NCBI GenBank assembly: GCA_021029095.1
Contig: JAJOHG010000063.1
Location: 62,001 to 126,000 of the forward strand
DNA from: Phellopilus nigrolimitatus
Taxonomy: Eukaryota > Basidiomycota > Agaricomycetes > Hymenochaetales > Hymenochaetaceae
Direction of reading: 5' to 3'
DNA length: 64,000 nucleotides
The notes beneath the pieces were generated by a model, which was given only the letters and a program-made list of their open reading frames with translations, had not been told where the DNA came from and made no database searches. This document shows positions 43,026-54,305 of this stretch, one piece after another; positions within the stretch are counted from its first letter, which is position 1; every line of letters begins with the position of its first letter. A program made the translations under genes and the position numbers.

Positions 43026-43717
43026 GGCCCTGCTCGGCTGAAAAGTTAAGGCCCGCTCTGTTGGAATCCAAGCCGGTGGAGCCCCGCGCCGAGCTCGCAC
43101 CGGTTGCGTGCTCGGGCGGCGAGGTCACAAGTGCATCGTCTCGGCTCAGCGAGCCCGAGGCTCACTGGACCGCGATTGGCTGGCCCGCGATCTCGGTTCA
43201 CCCGCGCGCCACTCGCACACCACTCCCGCTCGCTGTCCGAACCCCCTCGTTTTACAGTGCCGAGATAGATAGTTATTTACTCATCAGTTATTTGTCTTTA
43301 TCTCCCTTTATCGTTCCCCCTTTCTTTCGTAGCGTAAAACCGGCTTTCCGCAGCCCGAAAACCAGTAGTATAAAAACCCCCTTTTATTCTTCTGGCCACC
43401 TCAGACGTTCGCATTACCGCGCAAACGACTGAGGTGAGCTTTCTGACATTATAACGAACTATTCTACTTTTACTTATTACTACATTAAACTAGCTTACTC
43501 TGTACTAGGTTAGTTTGCGATATAACAAGACGTTCGCATTACCGCGCAAACGACTGAGCTTACTCTGTACTAGGTGTACTACTGTAAGGCCGTTGCGCGG
43601 ACTTGTCTCACCAAGCTACACGCTCGGCTGCACGAGTTAGCTAATTTTTAGTTAACTTTTGGCGGGTGGGAAAGTGGATTACTGGCAGTTAGCTAACTCG
43701 TGCAGCCGAGCGGGGCC
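43026..43717. mobile_element. PIF/Harbinger-like non-autonomous element with promoter-like interior
   Basis: 692 bp flanked by the 3-bp direct repeat TAA (43023-43025, 43718-43720). Ends GGCCCTGCTCGGCTG... and ...CAGCCGAGCGGGGCC. A 3-bp T(A/T)A target site points to the PIF/Harbinger superfamily. A smaller palindrome with the same ends (GCTCGGCTGCACGAGTTAGC, about 43621-43711) is nested at its right edge. The interior has TATAAAA at about 43370, then a 31-bp unit (AGACGTTCGCATTACCGCGC...) present twice at about 43404 and 43530. The first unit is followed by GTGAGC. No long coding frame. Confidence 0.65.
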
Positions 43718-43917
43718 TAAACATTTTAATTAATTCACTGCATCGTGCAAATTAATTAACTTGCCACACAATGGCAGAATTCTGCATTGTTAAAGCAACA
43801 CTATAAATTTGTACAGGACTTCCAGTTGTCAGAACAAAAAAACCCACAAAAACATAAGGTAAATTGCACAGACACATATCAGTCCTGGTTGTTTCAGCTC
43901 TGATCGTGAAATTCAGA

Positions 43918-44346
43918 ATGGCATCTCAAGAGCACCCCTCGGCTTGGTCTATCAACATTATCAGAGGGTACAAGACACAAGAGCATCATATAAACTTAGG
44001 AATATTGGTTGCAATGGAGGTCAACAGCACATTCTACCCATGTGAATCTTTGGGGGATCTCTACAAACTAGGTAATCGCATTGAAGCCAATATTAAGTCA
44101 GTGAAATTCCACAAAATCCTCAAGATCAATAAAGGGGAAGTGGCAATTGAGGTGACCAGTCGTGTCCGTGACGCCATGGTATCTGAATATGAAGTCCCTG
44201 TTGTGAAAAGACAAGTGGTTACACAAACGGAATGGCTCCGAGTTTACCTAACCAAAGTTCTTCGCTGTTTTACTGGAGACGTTGCAAAGGTAGAACAATA
44301 TATTGAGCAGACTCTGTTGGAATTTCTGCGAACCCTCAAAAACTGA
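43918..44346 (+). CDS. unrecognised small protein G5
   Basis: 142 aa, MASQEHPSAWSINIIRGYKT, then QEHHINLGILVAMEVNSTFY, PCESLGDLYKLGNRIEANIK and SVKFHKILKINKGEVAIEVT. C terminus EWLRVYLTKVLRCFTGDVAK, with charged helix-like segments as in G3. Same TATAAATTTGTACAGG promoter (about 43803) and 5' UTR intron. The block starts immediately after the TAA target site of the 43026 element. Function unknown. The intact frame despite divergence hints at selection. Confidence 0.65.
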   Translation: MASQEHPSAWSINIIRGYKTQEHHINLGILVAMEVNSTFYPCESLGDLYKLGNRIEANIKSVKFHKILKINKGEVAIEVTSRVRDAMVSEYEVPVVKRQVVTQTEWLRVYLTKVLRCFTGDVAKVEQYIEQTLLEFLRTLKN

Positions 44347-44733
44347 TTTCGGGGTAACGGACATATCGGGTAGATTAGTAAGCAAGTAGCATATAGGCTG
44401 ACGGTCTGTATCTTGCAATCTATCGCGTTTGCCCACGGCCCACCACAGCCAACGGGTCAAACGGAACCCACTGTGCGCGACTGCTGGCGACCTCGCCCCT
44501 CGTATTTCAACAGGCTCTGCATACTATATGATCCAGATGTGACATTATTTGGTGTAGCGTATATTTACTGTACAAACGTGCACACAGCCGTCTTTTTGTG
44601 CGTTTACTACGGGTTTCACAATATACTTAGATTCACACCGCTTTGTTGTCGCACTCGAAATTCCCAAATTCCAATGCTAGCATTCAACCATGGGACAAAG
44701 GATAAGTCTGGAGTTGTCAAATAAATTAAAGAT

Positions 44734-45303
44734 CTATTGAGGTAAAATAATGTGGATTGGTCAGTGGGACAGTGGCGGGGTGCTGCAGCTGCAGATTAGA
44801 CTCGCAGCCACGTTTTTCTTTCTCTCGCGCATATAAGTACAGTCAATCCTAAGGCCCGTCTCGCAGGTATTTGCTAGCTTATTTCAAGATCTGAAAGCTC
44901 TTCTCTAGTTTGTGCTTTGCGTACCGTCCAACTCCGATCCTCGAAATTCTGATGGATACAGATTGCCACGGCAGCTCTTCAGCGACAGCTAATTATCTAC
45001 AGCTTTCTCTTGTTTTGCCCACCCTTCGGTAAGCCATCGACTAGGAGATAACGAATAATGAGGAGGACAAATCCCGCCTCGCTTCTAGAACGTAGGTAGC
45101 ATCATCTCCAGTGTCCTGTGCCTTTGCTATTTCACCAATGGACATAGAATACTGCCAAGGTCCTTTTGTCAACCAAATCTACCAACATTGAACAGCATTT
45201 TCTCTTCTCTTTTCTTCTCTTACACTCCGACCACGTCCTTTGTCTCCGCCACAGGAAAACTTATTTTTCAGTTGCCGCAAGGAGAATAGAAATGCTATCC
45301 AGC
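44734..45303. repeat. F spacer repeat, copy 5, plus carrier-flank tail to about 45600
   Basis: Direct copy of F (see 29041). The following tail (45303-45600) matches 38866-39170 and carries the 3' flank of the carrier gene. Confidence 0.8.
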
Positions 45304-45799
45304 GCTGAGATCCTCTAGCACTTTATGTATTCTTTACTTTGCCTCGAACCGTCGGAGGCATGGCACCTAGGGCCCAAAGTGGACACTCACCAGGGCTTGC
45401 TCTCGCAGTTATTTAACAACCGAGCAACATCGGTCCTTTCGCACCCACCCTCCATACTAGCTTCATTTACTCGCAGCGCAAATGTAAATATCCTGCAATG
45501 TTACATCGAAACATCATAAATTCGCACAGGATCTCCAGTCACTAGATCTAAGCTGAGTGTTATAGACGCAATGCCATTCTTGGTGTTAGCTAACCCTAGA
45601 CGCCAGGCAGAGGTAGGCAGGGAGAGTCAGGAAGGGGCTACTTGAAGGACACGCACAACCAAAATCGTGGGCGAGACTACATACACACAAGTTAAGTGTG
45701 AAGGGGAAAGAAAGGCACATCTATCCTACATACATATCATAAACTCGGGCTATATACACGTTCTCGCACGAGTCAGTCGGACAAGAGCGAGGGGGGTTA

Positions 45800-47369
45800 T
45801 TATAAGTCTCCGCGTGTCCAGTCAACGGCGCGTTTGAGCTGCTCGAGGGTGAGGAAGATGAGGATCGTCGTCGGCTGCAGACGTGTCCATCTGTGAAGCA
45901 CCGTGAAAACAGAATTTGGTGTGAGGAAGTAGTCAGCGCAATGAAGGAGAGCTACGCACGCAGGCAGCCAGCCCTTGAACATGAAGAGCGGCCCTTCGTT
46001 CTTCAGGGAGTTCCGTATCACTTGCAGGGTGGAGTTCGAGCCGGGACCGGACGCGTTCATGATTCGACTCTGTATACCGTGTAAAAAGATAAAAATAGGT
46101 ATGTTAGGCATAAAGTAGAGGGGGGAAAAGGTTGTTGCGCGCCTTGATGACGTCCGCGGGCGAGCACACGGTCGTCGCGACGGTGCCGGCGGCAAAGCTC
46201 GCGGTGAAGTGGCAGTAGATATTATCATTGAAGTACGGCGTCTTCAGTAGCTCGGCTTTGAAGTAGTCGTACCTGCGATAATCGGCCGTTAGGTTGTCTG
46301 TATCAAAGATAGCTGCTGCCGTAGGAGAACGCACGAAGCGAGTTGCGACGCGTTCATCAGTATTGCACGGAATACATTCGGGGTGACCCCGCGAGCGAGA
46401 GAGGAGGGGCCTTCGTCGCGAACCATCTGTAACCCAGAAGAATTAAGAAAAGAGTAAGTGAATGGGAATGACAATCAGGGTAAAGAAAATAAACGCACCC
46501 GGTAAAGTCCGTCAAAGCAGTTCTTGTAGTTCAGCCGTTTCTCTGGAGGTTTCGCAAAGTCGCCTTGAAGGCGGACCTATTAATTTGAAAAAAATGTTTT
46601 TAACTTGATTGATACTCGGTACGAATCTAAGGCGAACCATGATAATCTCTGAAGACCATCCAGTTATTAACTATGCGAAACAAGTCGTAACGGGTCCACA
46701 CACTTACCTCCTGGGTTTCCTACGAAGCCCGCAATGCCTCCAGCTAAATGGCAAAGTTTCAGTTCTCGATCAGTATAGTGAAACACCTTGTAGCGCACCC
46801 ATGCTGCCAGCCAGCGCCAGCTTCCAAGCAGGCGAATTGGGACCTAACACGACACATTAAATAAGTCGCACGAAGTAACTGCACGTTCTAGATTGAACAG
46901 GGCGCACCGGCACCGACAATCTTCTTGCTCTCGTCATACGCCCAGAAGCGGCACAGCGAGTAGCTCATCTGGCGCATCCACGTCCCCGTGATTCCGTCGA
47001 ACAGCCCGCGCACGCCCGCGGTGCGCACCGTCTTCTGGAGCGACGCGATCATGCGCTTGTCACCCGACGCCTGCAGACGCACTTTCGTCAGGTCCAGCGG
47101 GCTAGATTAGAGTGCATATATGTCTTAGTCACGCGACATGGCTCTCAACGCGACTTGGAGGACGTACTGGGTGATGGACGCGGCGATGGTCGCGGCGATG
47201 CCTGGGTGCATTGGAGAGAATTATTTCAGAACACGATCGCTTTCCGAAGTCGAGAGTAATACGCACCTCCCAGCCAGAACGGGTACGGCTGCTTCTTCTT
47301 CGGGGCCAAGAGCACCGTGTCCTTCGCCTCTGGGGCCTGCGCAGAGACTGCTTCGCGTTCGGCTGCCAT
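45800..47369 (-). CDS. mitochondrial dicarboxylate carrier (DIC1-type), intact
   Basis: Mitochondrial inner-membrane solute carrier, the only complete carrier copy here. It starts MAAEREAVSAQAPEAKDTVL at 47369. The joined exons show the three Mitcarrier repeats with the P-x-(D/E)-x-x-(K/R) signature: ITHPLDLTKVRLQASGDK (codon split by a GTACGT...TCTAG intron), NPGEIIMVRLQGDFAKPPEK (through an 11-nt micro-exon AGATTATCATG) and CSPADVIKSRIMNASGPGSN (across a GC-AG intron). Then KGWLPAWTRLQPTTILIFLT and LEQLKRAVDWTRGDL. Sequence and order match fungal DIC1, which exchanges dicarboxylates for phosphate. It is likely the parent of the five carrier remnants. In the remnants' layout an SDR gene lies downstream; here F repeats replace it. 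Confidence 0.88.
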
Positions 47370-48104
47370 CGTCGTGATCGTCGTCGTGGGAGGTGTCGTC
47401 GAGGACGTTCACGTCGTACAAGTACCTTCCTGCGTGCGACTGCAACGTCGAGGAAACTGGAAGAGAAAGTGGAAGAGGTAGGGATGCGTGAAGGAACGGA
47501 ACGGAGAAATCCCGTGCTTGCCAGCTTTCTAATAGAACTTAGAAGTCGGCAGTGGGCCAATGACAGAAACAGCTGACAGCCATTTAGCACCCGTGCGAAC
47601 TGATACCCCGCGTATGATCCTGACGTACATATATGTATATACCCCAGATTTCATTCGTTGGCTCCCATCCCCGCTCGCTTTTTTTTAAAAACAAAGCCCA
47701 GATCGCGAATAAAAATTGCAGGAAAGGATTACAGGTCTAAGTGAACAAAACAACTGTGACAGGTATGTACAAATGTGATATTGTCGGCGAAGGATCGAAC
47801 ACGGAGCTGGGAAGTCAGGAGTTCTTCACACTGCCTCATTCCGACAATTGTTCACAGACACATGAGATATGCCGAACATCTGATACTCTTCTTGGAGCCG
47901 GTTTAGTCCGCAATGCACCAGTCCACACCACGCCTTGCATTTCTAAGAAGTATTCGCGTATGAACGCTGAAATCCGATTCGCAGAGAAAATATGATTCCG
48001 GTTGAAATCCGCAATACCCTGAGAAGCTGGTTTGATATACTCAGGAACGTGTTACAGATATTCGTCATTGGAAGTACAGTACGTACGATGACGCGCGGGA
48101 ATAC
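47370..48104. other. intergenic, nothing recognised
   Basis: Promoter side of the carrier gene and 3' side of the RS-rich gene. No further gene or repeat seen. Confidence 0.45.
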
Positions 48105-49300
48105 TCATCCGTAAGTGCTGTTCAGGAAGTCCAGCAGCTTCTCCCGCTTTTCATCTCTTTCGTGGTCTTCTGCAGTTTTGCGGACTTTCATCTTGATCTG
48201 CATGATACAAATGTCACGTAAGTTTAATAGAACGGAATGTGAAAGACAGATCGCTTTCGTAAAAACAGGGTCATACATACCTTCTTTCCAGTCAGTACAC
48301 TCCTTTTTTCACCCTTCGGACTGGAGTCTCTTCTTCTCTTCCGCTCCTTGTCCTTCCCTTTCTCCTTGTGATGGTGATGGTGCTTCTTTTCCTTCTCCTT
48401 ATCGCTGTGCTTCGACTTGCGATGCTTTCGATGAGATTGTGATTGTGAACGGTCTCGAGAACGAGAACGAGAACGCGAACGAGAACCAGAAGACGAGCGA
48501 GAGCGAGAACGCCGACGGTGCTTGCTCTTATGACGCGAATGATGAGTTTGGTCTGATGAGTCCGAGCCTGGAGAAGAAGACCGCGAATGGGAGCGAGAGT
48601 AAGATCGGCTAGAACGTCCGCTTGATTTATGCTTCCTCTAAGAAACAAAATAAAAACATTTAGTCGGGGAACACAAGCTTATACAACAACGCTCACCGAG
48701 TCGTGATAATCTTCTGACTTGGAGCGATCGCGTCTGCGGCGATGGCGGTCCGCGGTTGGCGACCGTGATCTCGAACGAGATTTTGTTCGACTCTATGGAC
48801 GATGAAAAAGTATTAACATGTCTGAACTAGCACGGACAAGCGCACGCAGACACACTTCCGCGCGTCCCCGCACTGGATCGCCTATATCCCATCTCGACTT
48901 CTTCAGTTGCCGGGAGCCAGCTCCATCATCCCCATGTCTATCGTGGCCCGACCCTACACCAACCACATTATCTCTCTTCCGATACTCGTACTCGCGGTTC
49001 CTACGCGGCGAACGTGACCTGCTTCGTCCTGAGCGTCGAACGCAAATTATTTTACGGGAGGGATGTCGTTATTGTATTTGGTTTACAGCGGGAGTTGTAA
49101 GTGTTCGTCGATCGTGTGCGTTGAAAGCCACCCCGGGATCACCATGTCGTCGTTTGACAAACGCGCAGGCGATCGGCCAGGATGAAGAGAGACAGAGGTC
49201 AGCCAGCGATCTTCGACCGACAGTCAAAGCGAGTCTCACCATTTCGGCGCGCCCGGAGGTGCTCGTACTCGACACCGCCAGTGTCCCTGCGGCTTGTCAT
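48105..49300 (-). CDS. arginine/serine-rich nuclear protein (splicing-factor-like)
   Basis: Multi-exon gene. It starts MTSRRDTGGVEYEHLRARRN at 49300. Later exons read RSGRSRSRSPRRNREYEYRK and SGRSSRSYSRSHSRSSSPGS, then an RS/basic tract (RSRSRSRDRSQSQSHRKHRK, SKHSDKEKEKKHHHHHKEKG). A last exon reads IKMKVRKTAEDHERDEKREK then LLDFLNSTYG and stops at 48105. Intron borders are visible between the RS tract and the last exon (GTATGTATG...TGCAG). RS tracts are typical of pre-mRNA splicing proteins in nuclear speckles. I cannot assign an exact family. The conserved KIKMKVRK...LLDFLN tail should identify it. Exon boundaries in the middle are uncertain. Confidence 0.65.
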
Positions 49301-49503
49301 GGTCTTGAAGGTGAAAACGCAGACGACGGACGGCGGCGTTGAGCGGAGGAAATGTACGTACGTACGTACGTACGTATTTGACACGCGTGTCACATGCACC
49401 CAAATATGAGTTTTTATGTCACGAGAAATGCGTGACGGCGGCGGCGGTATCTTCGTCATCTTCACTGGCGACATCAACGACCCCGACGTCGTGCTGCTGC
49501 ACA
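49301..49503. promoter_or_regulatory. 203-bp bidirectional promoter with (TACG)n tract
   Basis: Separates the divergent RS-rich gene (start 49300, minus) and the RBM18-like gene (start 49504, plus). It contains a perfect tetranucleotide tract GTACGTACG...TA (49354-49376). Both products relate to RNA, so co-regulation is plausible but inferred. Confidence 0.55.
49354..49376. repeat. (TACG)n simple repeat
   Basis: 23 bp, about six self-complementary TACG/CGTA units in the shared promoter. Could extrude as a hairpin and vary in length. Confidence 0.9.
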
Positions 49504-50495
49504 ATGTCGATGCTCTCTGCCACCCCGGGCGCCTCGACCTCAAACACGCATCTCTCTTATCCGGCCCCGGCCGCTCCGCAGAAGCCCGCCAGCCCGCCGC
49601 CCGCCGCCCCGCCGCGCGAGCTGAGCAAGAACAGGCTGTACGTTGGGAACCTGCACTCGACCGTCGACGAGTGAGCTTATTTTGCGCTGTCTGGCGAACA
49701 TCTACGAATGCAGCTGTCTGACGCTGACCGCAGGTACGCGTTCCTGCAGGTGTTCAACAAGTTCGGCAAGATCGCGAAGCTCGACTTCCTCTTCCACAAG
49801 ACCGGACCGAGCAAGGGGAAGCCGCGCGGGTATGCGTTCGTGGAGTACAAAGATAAAGAGGTGCGGCTGTCTGCGGTCCAATGTCGGCATAGCGTAGACT
49901 CAACTTTCAATAGGACGCGTTGAAGGCCCTCGTCAACGCGCACGACAAGCTTCTGCGCGGCCGGAAGCTCGTCGTCACATACGCCAACCAGGCGCCGACT
50001 TACGATGCACCTTACCCTGGTTCAGGGAAGCACTTCAGGCGGGGCGAGGTGCAGCGCCCGACGGCGCTCTCGCTCATCAAATCGACGTCGCATTCCGGAA
50101 AGTAAGCGCCCGTGTCCATGCAATAGCCAAACCCAGTATCTGACTGTCTCCGTTATCGGCACCGCAGAACAGGAGACAAAATTGCCGCGTTTGAGGCGAA
50201 GCTGCGCCAGATGGAGAAAGTCTCCAAGCAGGCTGCTTCGACGTTACCCACGCACCCATCCCTGCCGCTGAAGCCCCCTCCGTCTGCCAGCGCGCAGTCT
50301 CAACCAATCCCAGAATCGAACCCAGGCCCATCGAGCTCAAATAGAAAACCCCCGAGCACGGCCAAGCCGCTCAACTCGAAAATCAACGGCATATTCAACT
50401 CTGGGTCCAGCAGCGGACTAGGAAAGAAACCGACGCTTGAAGAGCTGATCAAGTCGAGGAAAGCGGGCTCTGGAGGAGGCATCTTGAAGAGGTAG
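49504..50495 (+). CDS. RBM18-like RRM protein
   Basis: 269 aa from four exons (49504-49670, 49734-49860, 49914-50101, 50168-50495), all GT-AG with matching phases. Residues about 37-120 form one RRM. RNP2 is RLYVGNL, then FNKFGKIAKLDFLFHKTGPS and RNP1 KGKPRGYAFVEY, followed by ALKALVNAHDKLLRGRKLVV. The FDFLFHK(S/T)G...QPRGY pattern is characteristic of RBM18. The rest is Ser/Pro-rich with a C-terminal KPTLEELIKSRKAGSGGGIL motif. The role in RNA binding is inferred from the family. The Met at 49504 was chosen because it gives MSMLSATPGA and leaves the RRM near the N terminus. Confidence 0.85.
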
Positions 50496-52283
50496 CATTG
50501 GCGGAGCTGGTGCTGTGATTTGTTCGTGTCGAGTTTAATTTGATTCGGAAAGTGCTGAATGTTGTATTAGTTCTTGGTTGTTTAACTCTCTGGCTGTATG
50601 GTTACTGCTCCTTTAATCTATGTTAGGCGTACGTGAATAGCAAAGCACAGACGAGTTTCGCCAACAAAAAAGCCTTTGCACAGGTGCGTAGACTGTAAAA
50701 CTAAGGAGCCAAGGACTAAAAACGAAGTGTAAAGCCGAGTTGATGAGTGCTGTGAGAGACTAGTCAGTCATGCAGATATTCGCCTGGCCTGCCTTTCCCA
50801 AACAGACACAGATACCATTGGACAAGTAATCGCAGAGTGCATATGCACTTGAATGCCAGGACTGCCGACATGCCGACAATATAAAGGACGCACCGGGTCA
50901 GATTCGAAGGGTTACTCACAGACTCAGCCCGTCGTGGGAAGTCCACTCGACGTCGATGTCCTCGTCGAGGAGCCCGAGTCGCACTGCTATTGTGAGCAAA
51001 GTTCTATAGACGGCTGCTCAGATCTACTATTTAAGTCACAGCAACCTACCATGACGTCCCCAGAAACATGTTGGCTCAAAATCCTTTCGCGTCATGCGCC
51101 CACCAAAAAAACGCCGGATGCGCCGAGGATGCTCGCTGTGCCAAGCTTACATTGTTATAAATGGTGTCAATCAGCAGCGTCACGTCTTCCCAATCTCTTC
51201 CATTCAGATATCTTCCCACCGTGCGTCCGACGGAAGAATGCATCGCTCGTTGAGACTAGGAGCTCAAATGCTTTCCAGGAGGTGGAATTGCGTTGGAGAC
51301 ACCCGGTGGCTTAGTCTAATCTGGCGGGCTGGCGGAACAGATCACGAGAGCGCCGACCAAAAAGATCTCTAGCCGAGGAACAGACTTTGCAAAGGTGTTT
51401 ATCTTATCGTCAGACAGCAGCTCGATCAAAGGGAAGCAGATCACCAACCAGGTGCCAGCGCAGAGAGACATGTATGAGGCTACAGACAAGTGAGAAGGAC
51501 ATACCTTACTGAAGTCTCGTGAACTCGGTGGTACTTGCTGCTGGACGCCACGTCACGCGCGCCGCGCGTTTAATACTGCACCCGCTCCAGCATGCATTGG
51601 TTAGTCGATGTCCATATCGACAAATAACGAGAAAACAAGGCTCACACTTGTCTTGAAGTTGAATTCGAGCGTCGACATTACACCTGTGCTCGCGATTTGT
51701 GTATGGGGATATTACAGGATAATGAAGTGGGATCAAGTGCTCATTCGACTAGGTTGGACTTCCATCATCAACTTGCTGATAAGTACTTCGCAAACGTCGG
51801 CTTGGCCCCAGGAACTTCGACTATACGATTATTTTGCAGAAGATCGGTCCCGTGCGCTTCCCCGCCTTTCCCGCTATTTTCAGATGAGGCAAGGTGGGGT
51901 ACTCCAGCAGGGCGCTCGGAAAATTGACGGACAATGAACTGGCACTTTGCTTAGACATCAGTTTCTCTGGTGAAGGGCCTTAGAGCTTGCATTATCTTCT
52001 AGCGGCCCGGGCCAAGGACATAGACTAATTATTAGGCGTTATCAAGTTATCAAAGCGATTCAAAGTCTACCAGATGAACTTTTTGCCACTGCCTGCCCGC
52101 GTGCTGTATTTCTCGGCCTGTTCTTTCTTCGATGACGATCGTATACGTTGCAATCATCTGCCGTGGAGAGATGGTTCTGTCCCTTGCTTGGGACTATACG
52201 TCCGTACCTCCAGAAGCACCTGCCTTGGATGGTCGCGCTGTCGACCTATACTCAGATATTCACTCCTCTCGTGTTTCTCCGAG
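50496..52283. other. unresolved locus; possible minus-strand gene or pseudogene about 50764-51736
   Basis: On the minus strand several protein-like pieces appear: SIKRAARVTWRPAASTTEFT (51560s), a hydrophobic segment YMSLCAGTWLVICFPLIELL (about 51470), VGRYLNGRDWEDVTLLIDTI (about 51220), LLDEDIDVEWTSHDGLSL (about 50960) and LVQWYLCLFGKGRPGEYLHD (50764 end). They lie in different frames and I could not join them with consistent splice sites. Possibly a small membrane protein gene or a decayed copy. Not recognised. Confidence 0.25.
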
Positions 52284-52290
52284 TATAAAA
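52284..52290 (+). promoter_or_regulatory. TATA box of the S53 peptidase gene
   Basis: TATAAAA, 73 bp before the start codon at 52363, with a pyrimidine-rich stretch between. Confidence 0.65.
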
Positions 52291-52362
52291 CTCGGGGCCT
52301 TCGACATTGTTCTTTTCGTCCAGTCTCCTCGCAGACCACCCCAAGCTCGAAAACACCCTGCC

Positions 52363-54305
52363 ATGCTCCCCGGTCTCAGGTTTCTCGCCTTCGCGTGCTT
52401 CATCGTCGCTGTCTCTGCGAATCCGGTGTTCCGCAACCTGGTCCTGCACGAACAACGCGAGGATGTACCCGCTGGATTCGTCAACACCGGCGCCGCGCCT
52501 GCGGACCAGGTGCTCAGCCTGCGTGTTGCTCTCGTGAACAGCGATATGGCTGGTCTCGAGAAAGCGCTTTACGACGTCAGCACTCCAGACAGCTCGCTCT
52601 ATGGTCAACATCTTGCCAAGGAAGACGTGAATAGATTTAGCTATTCTTTCGAAGATAAGAATCTGACAAGCATAATAGGTCGAAGAGTTCGTGAAGCCCG
52701 CTCCCGAGTCGGTCACGATGGTGAACGAGTTCTTCGCGTCTTATAATATTACTGCCAAGTCTATCTCTCCAGCTGGGGATTGGCTCGCTTTCTCTGTTCC
52801 TGTCAGCTTGGCGAACGAGATGTTCGACGCCAATTTCTCTGTTTTCCAGCACGAGAAGACCGGCAAGCAGTTCGTGCGTACTCTCGCGTATTCGATACCT
52901 GCCAATCTCCAGGGTCATCTCGACCTCGTTCACCCGACAATCACGTACGCGCTTTCACTGCAGTTTATATTGTTTTAAATGCGCTAATACCTATTTTTTT
53001 CGCTAGATTTGAGAGTCCCTCGGCGCGTCTCCCTCTCATTTCCTCGCCCCTCCCAGCGATCACGACGTCGACTCCAACCCTCTCCACACGCCAGAGCGTG
53101 CCCTCGTCCTGCGATTCAATCGTTACACCCGCGTGTCTTGAGGCGCTGTACGCCATCCCGACGACACTTGCGACGGAATCCTCGAACGTGCTGGGCGTCT
53201 CGGGTTTCGCCCTTGAGTACGCGAGCCAAGCAGACCTAGCGGACTTTCTGAAATATCTGCGCACAGACATGTCCGATAACACCACTTTCTCCCTTCAGAC
53301 GCTTGACGGCGGCCAGAACCCGCAAACCGTAGGCTGGGCCGGCCTTGAGGCCAACCTTGACACGCAGTACACGGTCGGCATCGCGAGCGGGGTCCCGACG
53401 ACGTTCATCTCTGTCGGCGAGAGCACTCAAGATGGCGCGCTGGACGGATTACTCGACATCATCAACTTTTTACTTAATGAAAGCAACCCGCCTCATGTTC
53501 TGACCACGTCGTACGGTCTGAACGAAAACGAGATGTCGAGTGCACTCGCCAGGTAAACTTAAAATTCTAAATGAATTATCGGCGTGTTAAAAAATTCTTT
53601 TTATTAGTCAACTGTGTAACGCGTACATGCAGCTCGGCGCTCGTGGCACGTCTATCCTCTTTGCCTCTGGCGACGGCGGTGTCGCGGGCTTCTCTGATGA
53701 GACCTGCACGACGTTCCTGCCTACCTTCCCCTCCGGCTGCCCCTTCATGACCTCCGTCGGCGCGACGACAGGTATTGAGGAGACGGCGTGGACCTCGACA
53801 TCGGGTGGCTTTTCAAACTACTTCGACATCCCATCATACCAGGCGGACGTGGTGAGCTCGTATCTGACCACGCTCGGGTCGACGAACAGCGGGCTTTTCA
53901 ACCGCACGGGGCGTGCTTTCCCGGACGTCTCCGCACAGGGCGGGAACTTCGAGGTCGTGTTGAACGAGGCGGCCTGGCTCGTCTCGGGCACGAGCTGCGC
54001 GAGCCCGGTCTTCGCGAGTGTCGTCGCACTGCTGAATGATCGTCTCATCGCTGCGGGCAAGTCGCCCCTCGGCTTCCTCAATCCGTTCCTGTACTCTGCT
54101 GCTGGCCAGGCGGCGCTGAACGACATCACAAGCGGTGCGCAATTTTCATAGCTTCGAACAGGCAGATGTAATTGCTAATTAATCTTCTGTAGGCGACAAC
54201 GCAGGCTGCAGCACGAACGGCTTCTCCGCGGCCGCAGGATGGGACCCTGTCACTGGGCTCGGCACCCCAAACTTCCCAAATCTTCTGAGTGCTGTAGGGT
54301 TGTAG
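52363..54305 (+). CDS. secreted S53 sedolisin-type serine peptidase (tripeptidyl-peptidase-like)
   Basis: 571 aa, five exons (52363-52626, 52679-52944, 53007-53552, 53608-54134, 54193-54305) with matching phases. Signal peptide MLPGLRFLAFACFIVAVSAN. Pro-domain of kumamolisin type (residues about 30-190: LVNSDMAGLEKALYDVSTPD, YGQHLAKEDVEEFVKPAPES). Catalytic Glu/Asp in GLEANLDTQYT (E-x3-D), oxyanion Asp in FASGDGGV, nucleophile Ser in SGTSCASPVFASVVALLN. C-terminal Ca-site region NDITSG plus GWDPVTGLGTPNFPNLL. Family knowledge: acid-active secreted endo- or tripeptidyl peptidase used for protein scavenging, self-activated by removing the pro-domain. All catalytic residues are present, so it is likely active. 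Confidence 0.93.

Noticed and set aside
48292..48648. Leucine/arginine-rich frame in the RS-gene region (MFLRGSINQADVLADL...)
   Set aside because: It is an out-of-frame reading of the RS-repeat exon on the same strand; the RS/SH-rich frame is the coding one.
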